A stretch of DNA of 57,371 bases from Dyella monticola. GTDB lineage: Bacteria; Pseudomonadota; Gammaproteobacteria; Xanthomonadales; Rhodanobacteraceae. Below, in pieces: positions 36,702-45,047 of the stretch; position 1 is the first letter of the stretch, and every line of letters starts with the position of its first letter. The stretch spans positions 170,893 through 228,263 of the forward strand of contig NZ_QRBE01000008.1 of NCBI RefSeq assembly GCF_003363155.1, read 5' to 3'. The notes below the pieces were generated by a model. The model was not told where the DNA came from. It ran no database searches and saw nothing but the letters and a program-made list of their open reading frames with translations. A program made the translations under genes and the position numbers.

Positions 36702-37460
36702 ATGGCAAATTGGATCCCCCTCTGGTTGCACAAGCTGAGCTCGCCGCCGGTGTTCTACCGCTTTGCCGGCAGCCTGCGTCCGTGGGCCATCACACTCGCC
36801 GTGCTGCTTGGCGTTATTGCACTGTACGGCGGACTGGTGCTCGCACCATCGGACTACCAGCAAGGCAATGACTACCGCATCATTTTCATCCACGTCCCCT
36901 GTGCCTGGATGAGCCTGTTCATCTATGGCGTCATGGGCGTTGCCGCCTTTATCGCACTGGTGTGGCGCATCAAGCTGGCCGAAGTGATAGCGATGGCTTC
37001 CGCGCCCATCGGTGCCGCATTCACGTTCATCACGCTGGTCACCGGTTCGCTGTGGGGCGAGCGCATGTGGGGAACATGGTGGACGTGGGATGCACGGCTC
37101 ACCTCCGAACTCGTGCTGCTGTTTTTGTACCTGGGCGTGATCGCGCTGTACCACTCGTTCGAGGATCGCCGGCAAGGCGCTCGCACAGCGGCGTTTCTCG
37201 CCTTGATCGGCATCATCAATGTGCCGATCGTGCATTTCTCCGTGAACTGGTGGAATACCCTGCATCAGGGCTCCACCATTCGGCTGCTGGGGCCGTCCAC
37301 GATTGCGACGTCGATGCTCTGGCCGCTGCTCACCATGATGGCCGCCACCAAGCTCTATTACATCGCCAGCCTGTTTGGTCGCGCGCGCGTCGATCTGCTT
37401 ACGCTGGAAAGTGGCAAAGATTGGGTGCGCCAGATTGCCCAGAACGAGGTGCGCGGATGA
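36702..37460 (+). CDS. ccmC: haem exporter protein CcmC
   Basis: CcmC presents haem to CcmE in the periplasm. The 252-residue, six-helix protein carries the tryptophan-rich haem-handling motif WGTWWTWDARLTSELV at about 123-138 and flanking conserved His residues, His64 in IFIHVPCAWM and a second in VHFSVNWWNTLHQG. ATG 36702 begins one base after the ccmB stop. The stop overlaps ccmD (ATGA). Confidence 0.96.
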   Translation: MANWIPLWLHKLSSPPVFYRFAGSLRPWAITLAVLLGVIALYGGLVLAPSDYQQGNDYRIIFIHVPCAWMSLFIYGVMGVAAFIALVWRIKLAEVIAMASAPIGAAFTFITLVTGSLWGERMWGTWWTWDARLTSELVLLFLYLGVIALYHSFEDRRQGARTAAFLALIGIINVPIVHFSVNWWNTLHQGSTIRLLGPSTIATSMLWPLLTMMAATKLYYIASLFGRARVDLLTLESGKDWVRQIAQNEVRG

Positions 37461-37699
37461 ACGGTGCATCGTTGTCATCGTTTTTCGCCATGGGCGGCTA
37501 CGCGGTTTATGTGTGGCCGGCGTATGGCGTGTTCATCATCGTGCTGCTGATGGATTGGCTCGCGCCGCAATTTCGCCGCCGTCGCGTGCTGCGTGAAGTG
37601 CGCTCACGCATGGCCCGACAGGATGGGCGCAAGGCTCGCGCTTCGGCTCCCGCTTCCCTTGAGGAAGAGGGCCGGGGTGAGGGATTGCGCTTGCCATGA
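37457..37699 (+). CDS. ccmD: haem exporter protein CcmD with REP-derived tail
   Basis: CcmD is a small one-helix protein needed to free holo-CcmE. The 80-residue product has the expected start, a helix at about 16-33 (YVWPAYGVFIIVLLMDWL) and the basic RRRRVLREVR segment after it. From about residue 63 the tail (ASLEEEGRGEGLRLP) is encoded by a REP-like element (37645-37683), so roughly the last 18 residues appear to be acquired from the repeat. Normal CcmD length is 45-70. It overlaps the ccmC stop by four bases. Confidence 0.9.
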   Translation: MNGASLSSFFAMGGYAVYVWPAYGVFIIVLLMDWLAPQFRRRRVLREVRSRMARQDGRKARASAPASLEEEGRGEGLRLP

Positions 37700-37798
37700 T
37701 GGTTACATGTATGACCGAAGCCTTTTGCGCCGCGTCGACAACATGCTGCGTCGCAAGGCTGCCCTCTCACCTCAGCCCGCTCCCCGGAGGGGAGCGGG
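37645..37798. repeat. two CCTCACCCCGGCCCTCTTCC-type REP-like elements at the end of ccmD and before ccmE
   Basis: 37645-37683 (read on the minus strand: CCCTCACCCCGGCCCTCTTC...) lies within the ccmD 3' end. 37761-37798 is a related element closing in a CCGCTCC-CCGG-GGAGCGG hairpin. Similar units occur at 40781, 40908 and 50869. They fill the 112-base ccmD-ccmE gap. Confidence 0.65.
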
Positions 37799-37811
37799 TG
37801 TTTGAAGCGCT

Positions 37812-38282
37812 ATGAATCCAACCCGCCAACGCCGACTCACTATCATCATCGCCATCCTGGTTGCCTTCACTGTCGCGGCGGCCCTGGTGGTCTACGCGCT
37901 GCAGCAGAACATGAATTACCTGTTTACGCCCAGCCAGGTTCAAGCAGGGGATGCGTCGAGCTACAAGACGTTTCGCCTCGGCGGCATGGTGAAGTCCGGT
38001 TCGATCCAGCGCGCCGGCGATTCGTTGAAGGTGACCTTCACCGTGGTCGATGCCGGCGGTGCCATGCCGGTGGAATACATCGGCATCCTGCCCGATTTGT
38101 TTCGCGAGAACCAATCGGTGATCGCCACCGGCCATATGGACGGTGCGCGCTTCGTCGCTACCGAAGTGCTCGCCAAGCACGACGAAACCTACATGCCAAA
38201 AGAGTTGAAAGACGCGATGGCGAAGGCGCATGCCGGCAAGCACATCGATGAGGCGTCCAATCAGGACAAACAGCAGCTATGA
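37812..38282 (+). CDS. ccmE: cytochrome c-type biogenesis haem chaperone CcmE
   Basis: CcmE binds haem covalently in the periplasm and passes it to apocytochromes through CcmF. The 156-residue protein has an N-terminal membrane anchor (about 9-30), the OB-fold domain and the haem-binding motif HDETY with His123 and Tyr127 at the usual distance from the C terminus. The flexible tail follows. It overlaps ccmF by four bases (ATGA). Confidence 0.96.
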   Translation: MNPTRQRRLTIIIAILVAFTVAAALVVYALQQNMNYLFTPSQVQAGDASSYKTFRLGGMVKSGSIQRAGDSLKVTFTVVDAGGAMPVEYIGILPDLFRENQSVIATGHMDGARFVATEVLAKHDETYMPKELKDAMAKAHAGKHIDEASNQDKQQL

Positions 38283-40252
38283 CTCCCGAACTTGGTCAAC
38301 TCGCCTTGATTCTTGCGCTGCTGCTGGCGGCAGCGCAGTGCGCGCTGCCGCTCGTCGGCGCCTGGCGCGGCAATCGTGCACTGATGGCGATCGCACGACC
38401 GGCAGCCACCGGACAAGCCGTATTCGTCGCGCTTGCTTTCGCCATTCTGGTGTCGGCGTTTCTGCGTTTCGATTTCTCGGTTCAGTACGTAGCGGCCAAT
38501 TCGAACCTTGATTTGCCCTGGTATTACCGCATCGCCGCCGTGTGGGGCGCGCATGAAGGCTCGATGTTGCTGTGGGTGCTGATTCTCAACGTCTGGACCG
38601 TTGCGCTGGCACTGTTCAGCCGTCAATTGCCGGAAGTGTTCGTGGCGCGCGTGCTGGGCGTGCTTGGTTTCATTTCGGTCGGCTTCTTGTGTTTCATTCT
38701 GTTTACGTCTAATCCATTCGGTCGTTTGTTGCCGATGCCGCCGGATGGCGCAGATCTCAACCCGGTATTGCAAGACCCCGGCATGACCTTCCATCCGCCC
38801 GTGCTGTACATGGGCTATGTGGGTTTCTCGGTGGCATTCGCCTTTTCCATCGCCGCGTTGCTGGGGGGCTCGATGGAGCAGTCCTGGGTGCGCTGGGCGC
38901 GACCGTGGACGAACGCCGCGTGGGGATTTCTTTCGTGCGGCATCGTTGCGGGAAGCTGGTGGGCGTATGCGGAACTCGGTTGGGGCGGCTGGTGGTTCTG
39001 GGATCCGGTGGAGAACGCCAGCTTCATGCCATGGCTGGTGGGCGTCGCACTGATTCATGCACAGGCCGTGACGGAGAAGCGCGGCTCGCTGCGCGCGTGG
39101 ACGATTCTGCTGTCGCTGTTTGCGTTTTCACTTTCGCTGCTCGGCACCTTCCTGGTGCGTTCGGGCATTCTCACCTCGGTGCACGCGTTTGCTTCCGATC
39201 CACGCCGTGGTACCTACATTCTTTGCTTCCTGGCGATCGTGGTGGGAGGGGCGCTGCTGCTGTATGCATTGCGCGCACCAAAGGTAGCCGGCGGCAAGGC
39301 GTTCGCGCTGGTTTCGCGTGAGAGTGCGATTCTCATCGGCAATTTGATGTTCACGGTTGCCGCGGCCATGGTGATGCTGGGCACGCTGTTCCCGCTGCTT
39401 GGCGATGCACTGAACCTTGGCAAGATTTCCGTAGGCCCACCCTACTTCGGCCTGCTGTTCCCCCTGCTGATGTTGCCGGTGGTGCTGTTGTTGCCGTTCG
39501 GGCCGTACTTGCGCTGGGGCAAGAGCGATGCGCCTGTGCTCAAGCAGGTGCTGGTGCGCGTGGGCGTGGCGGCGGTGGCCTGCGCGATTGTGGCTGCCTT
39601 CTTCGTGCAAGGGCAGCTCAAGGCGATCGCTGGTGTTGCTGGCGCTGTATGGGTGGGCGTGGGTGTCGTGCTCTACGTCGTCAAGCGCTGGCGCGACATG
39701 GCGCCTGGGCGCCGTTATCCGGCTGAGATGGCCGGCATGTTGCTGGCGCATGTGGGCGTGGCGGTGTTCCTGATCGGCGTGCTGCTCTCCGAATCGCTCA
39801 GTGTTACCCGCGATGTGCGTCTGGCGCCAGGGCACGTCGCCGTCGTCGGCGGCTATACCTTCCGCTTCGACGGTGTGACGCAGGCCACCGGTCCGAACTG
39901 GGTAGCCGAACAAGGTGTGGTGACGGTCACGCGCAACGGTGCGCCGGTGGCCGTGATGCATCCGCAGAAACGCACGTATTCGCACGAGCAGGTGCAAACG
40001 ACGTCGGCCATCGATCCGGGCGTCACGCGCGACATTTACGTCGCGCTGGGCGAACCGATGGATGCCAACCACGTGGAAGGCGCATGGGCATTGCGGCTTT
40101 ACACCAAACCGTTCGTGCGCTGGATCTGGGGCGGCGGTCTTTTCATGATGCTCGGCGGTTTCGTGAGCGCCACCGATCGCCGCTTCCGTGTGAAGCGTGA
40201 AACGGAGGCCACCCAAACCGTTACTGGTGTGCTGCAGGAGTCCAAGGCATGA
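38279..40252 (+). CDS. ccmF: haem lyase CcmF
   Basis: CcmF with CcmH attaches haem to CXXCH motifs of apocytochrome c. The 657-residue polytopic protein has the WWD domain ([21 protein letters not shown] at about 235-255) and conserved His nearby (LIHAQAV) plus a C-terminal periplasmic domain. Length is typical. It overlaps both neighbours by four bases, so translation from ccmE to ccmG is coupled. Confidence 0.96.
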   Translation: MTPELGQLALILALLLAAAQCALPLVGAWRGNRALMAIARPAATGQAVFVALAFAILVSAFLRFDFSVQYVAANSNLDLPWYYRIAAVWGAHEGSMLLWVLILNVWTVALALFSRQLPEVFVARVLGVLGFISVGFLCFILFTSNPFGRLLPMPPDGADLNPVLQDPGMTFHPPVLYMGYVGFSVAFAFSIAALLGGSMEQSWVRWARPWTNAAWGFLSCGIVAGSWWAYAELGWGGWWFWDPVENASFMPWLVGVALIHAQAVTEKRGSLRAWTILLSLFAFSLSLLGTFLVRSGILTSVHAFASDPRRGTYILCFLAIVVGGALLLYALRAPKVAGGKAFALVSRESAILIGNLMFTVAAAMVMLGTLFPLLGDALNLGKISVGPPYFGLLFPLLMLPVVLLLPFGPYLRWGKSDAPVLKQVLVRVGVAAVACAIVAAFFVQGQLKAIAGVAGAVWVGVGVVLYVVKRWRDMAPGRRYPAEMAGMLLAHVGVAVFLIGVLLSESLSVTRDVRLAPGHVAVVGGYTFRFDGVTQATGPNWVAEQGVVTVTRNGAPVAVMHPQKRTYSHEQVQTTSAIDPGVTRDIYVALGEPMDANHVEGAWALRLYTKPFVRWIWGGGLFMMLGGFVSATDRRFRVKRETEATQTVTGVLQESKA

Positions 40253-40836
40253 GCCGGTTGGTGCCATTCCTGGCCTTTGTTGTGCTTGCCGTGCTGCTCG
40301 GTTTCGGGATCTGGTGGAACAGCAGCCACGATCCCACGGCCGTGCCTTCGCCACTGATCAACAAGCCTGCGCCAGTCTTCGCATTGCCGACGTTGAATGA
40401 TCCATCGCAAACGGTGAGCAAGGCCTCGATGCTGGGCAAGCCCTACCTGGTGAACGTGTTCGCAAGCTGGTGCTTTGCATGCGGCGAAGAACATCCGGTA
40501 TTGATGGCCGAGTCCAAAAGCCTCGGTATCCCGGTGATCGGCTACGACTACAAAGACGATCCGAACGATGCCAAAGCATGGCTTGCGCAGCATGGCAATC
40601 CCTACAGCGTGGTGATTACCGACGTGTCCGGCCATACCGCTATCGACTTCGGCGTGTACGGTGCACCGGAGACATTTCTGATCGATGGCGCGGGCATTGT
40701 TCGCTACAAGCGCATTGGGCCGCTTACGCCCGATGTGATCGCGCAGCAACTGGAGCCTGCCATCGAAGCATTGCAGCATTCCGCCCCTGCTCCTGGCCGG
40801 GGAGCGGGCGGGGGTGAAGGGGTAGCCTCGCTATGA
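40249..40836 (+). CDS. ccmG: thiol:disulfide interchange protein CcmG/DsbE
   Basis: CcmG reduces the cysteines of apocytochrome c or CcmH. The 195-residue protein has a single N-terminal anchor (about 7-23) and a thioredoxin fold with active site WCFAC (Cys75, Cys78) and GVYGAPETFLID, the CcmG-specific region with cis-Pro. Phe-Ala between the cysteines differs from the common Pro-Thr. The last ~17 residues (APAPGRGAGGGEGVASL) come from a REP-like element (40781-40822), an appended tail like that of ccmD. Confidence 0.95.
   Translation: MSRLVPFLAFVVLAVLLGFGIWWNSSHDPTAVPSPLINKPAPVFALPTLNDPSQTVSKASMLGKPYLVNVFASWCFACGEEHPVLMAESKSLGIPVIGYDYKDDPNDAKAWLAQHGNPYSVVITDVSGHTAIDFGVYGAPETFLIDGAGIVRYKRIGPLTPDVIAQQLEPAIEALQHSAPAPGRGAGGGEGVASL
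40781..40822. repeat. REP-like element inside the 3' end of ccmG
   Basis: CCGCCCCTGCTCCTGGCCGG followed by GGAGCGGGCGGGGGTGAAGG is a GC-rich imperfect inverted repeat of the same class as 37761-37798. It encodes the low-complexity tail of CcmG. Confidence 0.6.
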
Positions 40837-40907
40837 GGTTTATGCGTGTCATCAACTTGCCGCCTCGATTCATGCGCAGAAGAAAATGCTCTTTGCACGT
40901 GTGGCCG

Positions 40908-40942
40908 CTCACCCCAACCCTCTTCCAGCAAGGGAGAGGGAG
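40908..40942. repeat. REP-like element between ccmG and ccmH
   Basis: CTCACCCCAACCCTCTTCC-AGCA-AGGGAGAGGG is a clear member of the CTCACCCC...CCCTCTCC class, with a CCCTCTTCC/GGGAGAGGG stem. It ends ten bases before the ccmH start codon, so it may affect access to the ribosome-binding site. Confidence 0.68.
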
Positions 40943-40952
40943 TAAGACCACG

Positions 40953-41390
40953 ATGTTTGCGAGCATCATGTTGATAGTGATGCTTGCATTGTTGGCAACC
41001 GCCGCCATCGCCCAAGCCATCGATCCGCTCCCCTTCCGCGATCACGCCGAAGAACTGCGTTTTCAACACCTCACCAGCGAACTGCGTTGCCTGGTCTGCC
41101 AGGACGAAGATCTTGCCGACTCCAACGCCGACTTCGCGCGCGATCTGCGCCACAAAGTGTTCGAACTGATGCAGCAGGGTGAAAGCGATGACCAGATCAA
41201 GCAATACCTGGTGGATCGCTATTCCGATTTCGTGCTCTACGATCCGCCGGTCAACAGCCGTACCTGGCTGCTCTGGTTCGGACCGCTGCTTATGCTTCTC
41301 GCCGGTGGCATGGTCGTGGTGTACACCATCCGCAAACGCACCCGCGCCGGCACGCCCGCCGCGCCGACCGAAAATGGGGACGATTGGTGA
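40953..41390 (+). CDS. ccmH: cytochrome c-type biogenesis protein CcmH (CcmL)
   Basis: CcmH is the membrane-bound thiol-oxidoreductase partner of CcmF and CcmG. The 145-residue product has a signal peptide (MFASIMLIVMLALLATAAIA), the redox motif LRCLVCQ (Cys46, Cys49) and a C-terminal helix (WLLWFGPLLMLLAGGMVVVY). Start ATG 40953 is taken because the signal peptide begins there; the open frame to 40833 would translate the REP-like repeat. It overlaps ccmI by four bases (GTGA). Confidence 0.94.
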   Translation: MFASIMLIVMLALLATAAIAQAIDPLPFRDHAEELRFQHLTSELRCLVCQDEDLADSNADFARDLRHKVFELMQQGESDDQIKQYLVDRYSDFVLYDPPVNSRTWLLWFGPLLMLLAGGMVVVYTIRKRTRAGTPAAPTENGDDW

Positions 41391-42448
41391 AGTCGCTTTT
41401 CTATATTGCCGCCACAGTGATGATCGCTGTGGCGCTGGCTCTGCTGTTGCTTCCATTGCTGCGGCATGGGCGGCAATCCGGCCGCCCACGCGGCCTGTTC
41501 ATCCTCATGCTGTGCATTGCTCTGGTCCTCCCGGTGGGCGCCGTGCTGCTTTATCGGGACGTTGGCACGCCCGCCACGCTCAATGGTGTGCCGACGCAGG
41601 CGCAAACCATCACCGACGTGAACAAGGCGTTGGATGAACTGCGTACTCACCTCGCCAGCCAGCCTACCGACGCGCAAGGTTGGGCGCTGTTGGCCCAGGC
41701 GGAATTGGAGATGCAGCAGTTCGACGAAGCCCGCAACGCGTTCGACCATGTGCTTAAGCTCCGGCCCAATGACACCACCGCGATGGTGGGTTGGGCTCAG
41801 GCCGATTCCGCTGGGCGCCCGGATCACCGCATTGACGGTCGTGCGCGCGACCTGCTGCAACAGTCCGTAAAGCTGCAGCCCGATAACCAGCGCGGCTTGT
41901 GGCTGTTGGGCATCAGCGATTTCCAGCTAGGCCGCTATGCCGATGCGGCATCGACGTGGCGCATCCTGGAACCGCTGCTGCAGCCGGGCTCCAACGTGGC
42001 ACAGGCGGTGACGCAACAAATCACCTTGGCCGATGCGCGGGCCGGTGGCGCGGCACCCTCGGCATCCAGCGCCGACGCGGCGGCAAGCATGGATAACCAG
42101 GGCCCCGCTCTGCACGTGAGTGTGGCGCTGGCGCCCACACTGAAGGCCAAACTTGCCGCCGGGGATACGCTGTTCGTCTACGCCCGTGCCGAAAACGGGC
42201 CGCCCATGCCCGTTGCCGTGGCACGCCTCACCGCAGCACAACTTCCGGCCACGGTGACGCTGACGGACGCCATGAGCATGGTTCCATCGATGAAGCTCTC
42301 CTCCGTTGCCCGTGTCGTCATCGGGGCGCGCATCAGCCATAGCGGTAACGCCATCGCCCAGGCCGGCGACCTGGAAGGCGACGGTGGCACGGTCGACGTC
42401 AACAGCAAGACGCCCGTGAACATCGTCATCGACAAAGTGCATGACTGA
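41387..42448 (+). CDS. ccmI: c-type cytochrome biogenesis protein CcmI (CycH), TPR
   Basis: CcmI chaperones apocytochrome c to the CcmFH lyase. The 353-residue protein has two N-terminal helices (about 5-22 and 35-55), TPR-like repeats from about 70 (GWALLAQAELEMQQFDEARNAF; GLWLLGISDFQLGRYADAA) and a C-terminal beta-rich periplasmic domain with LFVYARAENGPPMPVAV. I use GTG 41387, which gives a GTGA overlap with the ccmH stop. It is the last gene of the ccm operon. Confidence 0.92.
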   Translation: MKSLFYIAATVMIAVALALLLLPLLRHGRQSGRPRGLFILMLCIALVLPVGAVLLYRDVGTPATLNGVPTQAQTITDVNKALDELRTHLASQPTDAQGWALLAQAELEMQQFDEARNAFDHVLKLRPNDTTAMVGWAQADSAGRPDHRIDGRARDLLQQSVKLQPDNQRGLWLLGISDFQLGRYADAASTWRILEPLLQPGSNVAQAVTQQITLADARAGGAAPSASSADAAASMDNQGPALHVSVALAPTLKAKLAAGDTLFVYARAENGPPMPVAVARLTAAQLPATVTLTDAMSMVPSMKLSSVARVVIGARISHSGNAIAQAGDLEGDGGTVDVNSKTPVNIVIDKVHD

Positions 42449-42502
42449 GGTCGGCGCAAAATGGTTTGATGTATATGAACTTTCGGATGCCTGATTTTCC
42501 TA

Positions 42503-42530
42503 GCCGTCATTCCGGCGCAGGCCGAGGCGC
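42503..42530. repeat. REP-like half element between ccmI and metX
   Basis: GCCGTCATTCCGGCGCAGGC is nearly identical to the left arm at 19746 but no right arm is seen. It lies in the 237-base gap before metX; I find no riboswitch or clear promoter in the rest of that gap. Confidence 0.6.
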
Positions 42531-42685
42531 TTTATAACAGCGAAGCTGGTCAATCCAGTTTTAATACACGGCGCGAAGCACTCGAAACCGATGGGTGGCC
42601 TTCGAACGCATCATTGAACGGGATCGGACAAGGTGGGGTATCTATGTTCAAACGGACCGGGTATCTCACCCCACAAGGACAGGCC

Positions 42686-43786
42686 ATGAGCGACGCACGC
42701 AAGTACTTCAACCTGCCCTCCCCGTTCGCGATGAAGCGCGGCGGCGCGCTGAATGGCGCTCACGTCGCGTATGAAACCTGGGGCAAGCTCAATGCAGCTC
42801 GTGACAACGCCGTACTGATCCTTACTGGCCTGTCACCCAGCGCACACGCCGCCGCGAATGCGGATGATCCTTCGCCGGGCTGGTGGGAAGGCATGCTCGG
42901 CCCCGGCAAGGCGATCGACACCGAGCGCTGGTTCGTGGTCTGCATGAACTCGCTGGGCAGCGACAAAGGCTCCACCTGCCCGGCATCCGTCAACCCGGCT
43001 ACCGGCGAGCCGTATCGGCTTACCTTTCCTGATCTTTCGCTGGAAGACGTGGCCAATGCCGCAAAGACCCTGGTTGCGAGCCTTGGTATCGACCAGCTCG
43101 CCTGTCTGATCGGCTGTTCGATGGGCGGCATGAGCGCGCTGGCTTACATGGTGCTGCATCCGCGCAGCGTGCGCGCGCATATCAGCGTGGATACCGCGCC
43201 CCAGGCACAACCGTTTGCGATTGCGATCCGTTCATTGCAACGCGAAGCGATTCGACTCGATCCGCACTGGAATGGTGGTCAGTACGATGACCACCACTAT
43301 CCCGACACGGGCATGAGCATCGCGCGCAAGCTTGGCGTGATCACTTACCGTTCTGCCATGGAATGGAACGGCCGTTTCGCGCGCATCCGGCTCGACGCCG
43401 ATCAGCGTGAGGAGCAGCCGTTCGGCTTCGAATTCCAGGTGGAGTCGTATCTTGAAGGTCATGCGCAGCGTTTCGTGCGCACGTTCGATCCCAATAGCTA
43501 CCTGTATCTTTCCCGCGCCAGCGACTGGTTCGACATCGCCGAATACGGCAACGGCAGCGTGATGGGAGGCTTAAAGCGCATCCATCTGGCTCAAGCGCTG
43601 GTGATCGGCGTAAGCACCGACATCCTGTTTCCGCTGGAACAGCAAGAACAGATCGCCGATGGACTCAAAGCGGCGGGTGCGAACGTCCAGTTCGTGGCAC
43701 TGGATTCGCCGCAGGGCCACGATGCCTTCCTGGTGGACATCGAAAACTACAGTCGCGCCATCGGCGGGTTTCTGGCCACCTTGTAA
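42686..43786 (+). CDS. metX: MetX-like acyltransferase (serine O-succinyltransferase or homoserine O-acyltransferase)
   Basis: The 366-residue alpha/beta hydrolase shows the catalytic Ser145 in LIGCSMGGM, Asp in GVSTDILFP (about 316) and His in PQGHDAFLVD (about 350). Start MSDARKYFNLPSPF at ATG 42686 has AAGGAC upstream and fits the family; ATGs at 42644 and 42614 are less likely. The sequence closely follows the Xanthomonas MetX-type protein, including FVRTFDPNSYLYLSRASDWFDIAEYG. From memory, enzymes of this Xanthomonas group were shown to succinylate L-serine for cysteine synthesis rather than homoserine. So the standard homoserine O-acetyltransferase label may be wrong. Context here does not decide. 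Confidence 0.9.
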   Translation: MSDARKYFNLPSPFAMKRGGALNGAHVAYETWGKLNAARDNAVLILTGLSPSAHAAANADDPSPGWWEGMLGPGKAIDTERWFVVCMNSLGSDKGSTCPASVNPATGEPYRLTFPDLSLEDVANAAKTLVASLGIDQLACLIGCSMGGMSALAYMVLHPRSVRAHISVDTAPQAQPFAIAIRSLQREAIRLDPHWNGGQYDDHHYPDTGMSIARKLGVITYRSAMEWNGRFARIRLDADQREEQPFGFEFQVESYLEGHAQRFVRTFDPNSYLYLSRASDWFDIAEYGNGSVMGGLKRIHLAQALVIGVSTDILFPLEQQEQIADGLKAAGANVQFVALDSPQGHDAFLVDIENYSRAIGGFLATL

Positions 43787-43796
43787 AGCGGCGCGC

Positions 43797-44114
43797 CTAT
43801 AAACTCATCGGCTCGAACGACGCGAACATGCCCTCGGCTTCCCGCAACTCGCGCAGCGGTACATAGTCGCATGCGTTGGCAAAGCGCTCCCACAGCTCCG
43901 CCACGCGCGAGCTGTTGTGGGCGGCCTCGATGGCACCGTCCTTCCATTCGAAAACTTCTACGATCGTGCCGTCTTTCGCACGCATCGCCTGCGCGGGCCG
44001 CTCGGTCACCAGGCCCAGCGCACGCAGGCACGGCGCGTGCTCGCGGACCAGCGCCTCCAGCTCGGCTTCCTGCCCGGGTTTCGGGCGGTACGCTACAATC
44101 ACCATCGAACCCAT
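43797..44114 (-). CDS. small ABM-like (dimeric alpha/beta barrel) protein
   Basis: The 105-residue product starts at ATG 44114 with AAGGGGGA upstream. The layout (VIVAYRPKPGQEAELEALVREHAPCLRALGLV, then IVEVFEWKDGAIEAAHNSSRVAELWERF) fits the antibiotic-biosynthesis-monooxygenase-like ferredoxin fold. These small proteins act as monooxygenases, haem-degrading enzymes or have no known activity. No active-site residues are identifiable. It is convergent with metX and divergent from the cysteine dioxygenase-like gene. Confidence 0.75.
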   Translation of the reverse strand: MGSMVIVAYRPKPGQEAELEALVREHAPCLRALGLVTERPAQAMRAKDGTIVEVFEWKDGAIEAAHNSSRVAELWERFANACDYVPLRELREAEGMFASFEPMSL

Positions 44115-44239
44115 GGACGTCCCCCTTCGGGCCGGATCCGGCGCCGCTCGGGAAAGGCTAGCAGAGAAGCTTCATCCAGGCTTCAGTCAACTTGCCGCAA
44201 TAGGATCGTTTGCATCACCCGGATCGATCGAGACCATTC

Positions 44240-44827
44240 ATGCTCACCACGGAATTCCCAGGCTGCGAAACGTTGATCCACGCAATCGACGCGGCCGTCT
44301 CCAAGGGCTCCACGCCCGCCATTACCGACAGCCTGCGCAACAGCCTGTGCAAGCTGATACAGAGCAAGGAAATCGTCTTGCCCGCCTGCGTGTTCGAGAC
44401 CGCACAGGACCGCTACGCCCGCCGCGAGCTGTACCACAGCGACGAGCTCGGCTACTGCGTGGTCGCCATGACCTGGGGGCCCGGCCAGGGCACGCCCATT
44501 CACGATCACTGCGGCATGTGGTGCGTGGAAGGTGTCTGGAGCGGCGCGCTGGAGGTGGTGCAGTACGAGCGCCTGCCGGGCGAAGGAGGGGAAGAGCTTT
44601 ATCGCTTCCAGCCAGTCGGCTCGATCCAGGCCGGCCCGGGCTCCGCTGGCAGCCTGATCCCGCCGCACGAGTACCACACCATCCGCAACCCCAGCGACGA
44701 CACCGTCGCCGTGAGCCTGCACATCTACTCCGGCAACATGACCCATTGCGCGGTCTTCGAGCCCAAGGGCGGCGATCGCTGCTACAAGCGCCAGGACCGC
44801 CAGTTGAGTCTCGACCCGGTGAACTGA
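44240..44827 (+). CDS. cysteine dioxygenase-like cupin protein
   Basis: The 195-residue cupin has the iron-binding HxH at His88 and His90 in TPIHDHCGMWCVEGVWSG and the third His in IPPHEYHTIRNP. Known family reaction: O2-dependent oxidation of a thiol (cysteine to cysteine sulfinate, or 3-mercaptopropionate). Cys95 follows the HxH by five residues; in mammalian CDO an equivalent Cys forms a crosslink with Tyr, while bacterial members usually have Gly there, so this residue merits attention. Start ATG 44240 fits family length. It overlaps the putative tRNA-Leu promoter at its 3' end. Confidence 0.85.
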   Translation: MLTTEFPGCETLIHAIDAAVSKGSTPAITDSLRNSLCKLIQSKEIVLPACVFETAQDRYARRELYHSDELGYCVVAMTWGPGQGTPIHDHCGMWCVEGVWSGALEVVQYERLPGEGGEELYRFQPVGSIQAGPGSAGSLIPPHEYHTIRNPSDDTVAVSLHIYSGNMTHCAVFEPKGGDRCYKRQDRQLSLDPVN

Positions 44828-44839
44828 AACCGGCATAAT
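44811..44839 (+). promoter_or_regulatory. probable sigma-70 promoter of tRNA-Leu
   Basis: TCGACC and CATAAT are separated by 17 bases and lie 17 bases before the tRNA. The match is good at -10 (5 of 6) and moderate at -35 (4 of 6). It sits in the last codons of the cysteine dioxygenase-like gene. Confidence 0.5.
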
Positions 44840-44855
44840 AGGCGTTCGCACACGT

Positions 44856-44941
44856 GCCGGTGTGGCGGAATGGTAGACGCGGCGGACTCAAAATCCGCTT
44901 CTGGCGACAGAGTGTAGGTTCAAGTCCTATCACCGGTACCA
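44856..44941 (+). tRNA. tRNA-Leu(CAA)
   Basis: The acceptor stem GCCGGTG pairs with CACCGGT (first pair G-U) and CCA is encoded. The anticodon stem GCGGA/TCCGC encloses CTCAAAA, giving anticodon CAA, which reads UUG. The long variable arm (CTTCTGGCGACAGAGTG region) and T arm GGTTCAAGTCC are as expected for a class II leucine tRNA. Confidence 0.96.
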
Positions 44942-44957
44942 AAAAATTTTACGCATC

Positions 44958-44981
44958 AGCCCGCCTTAGCGCGGGCTTTTT
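44958..44981 (+). terminator. Rho-independent terminator of tRNA-Leu
   Basis: AGCCCGC-CTTAGC-GCGGGCT followed by TTTT lies 16 bases after the tRNA. Confidence 0.85.
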
Positions 44982-45047
44982 CGTGTGTCCGGAAAGAGGG
45001 GTGCGGCCAACACCAAGGCAGCAACGACGCGTGGATTCGGCCCGAAG

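Noticed and set aside
42449-42685. SAM riboswitch before metX
   Set aside because: I looked for SAM-I/II/IV type conserved stems and found only a half REP-like element and unstructured sequence.
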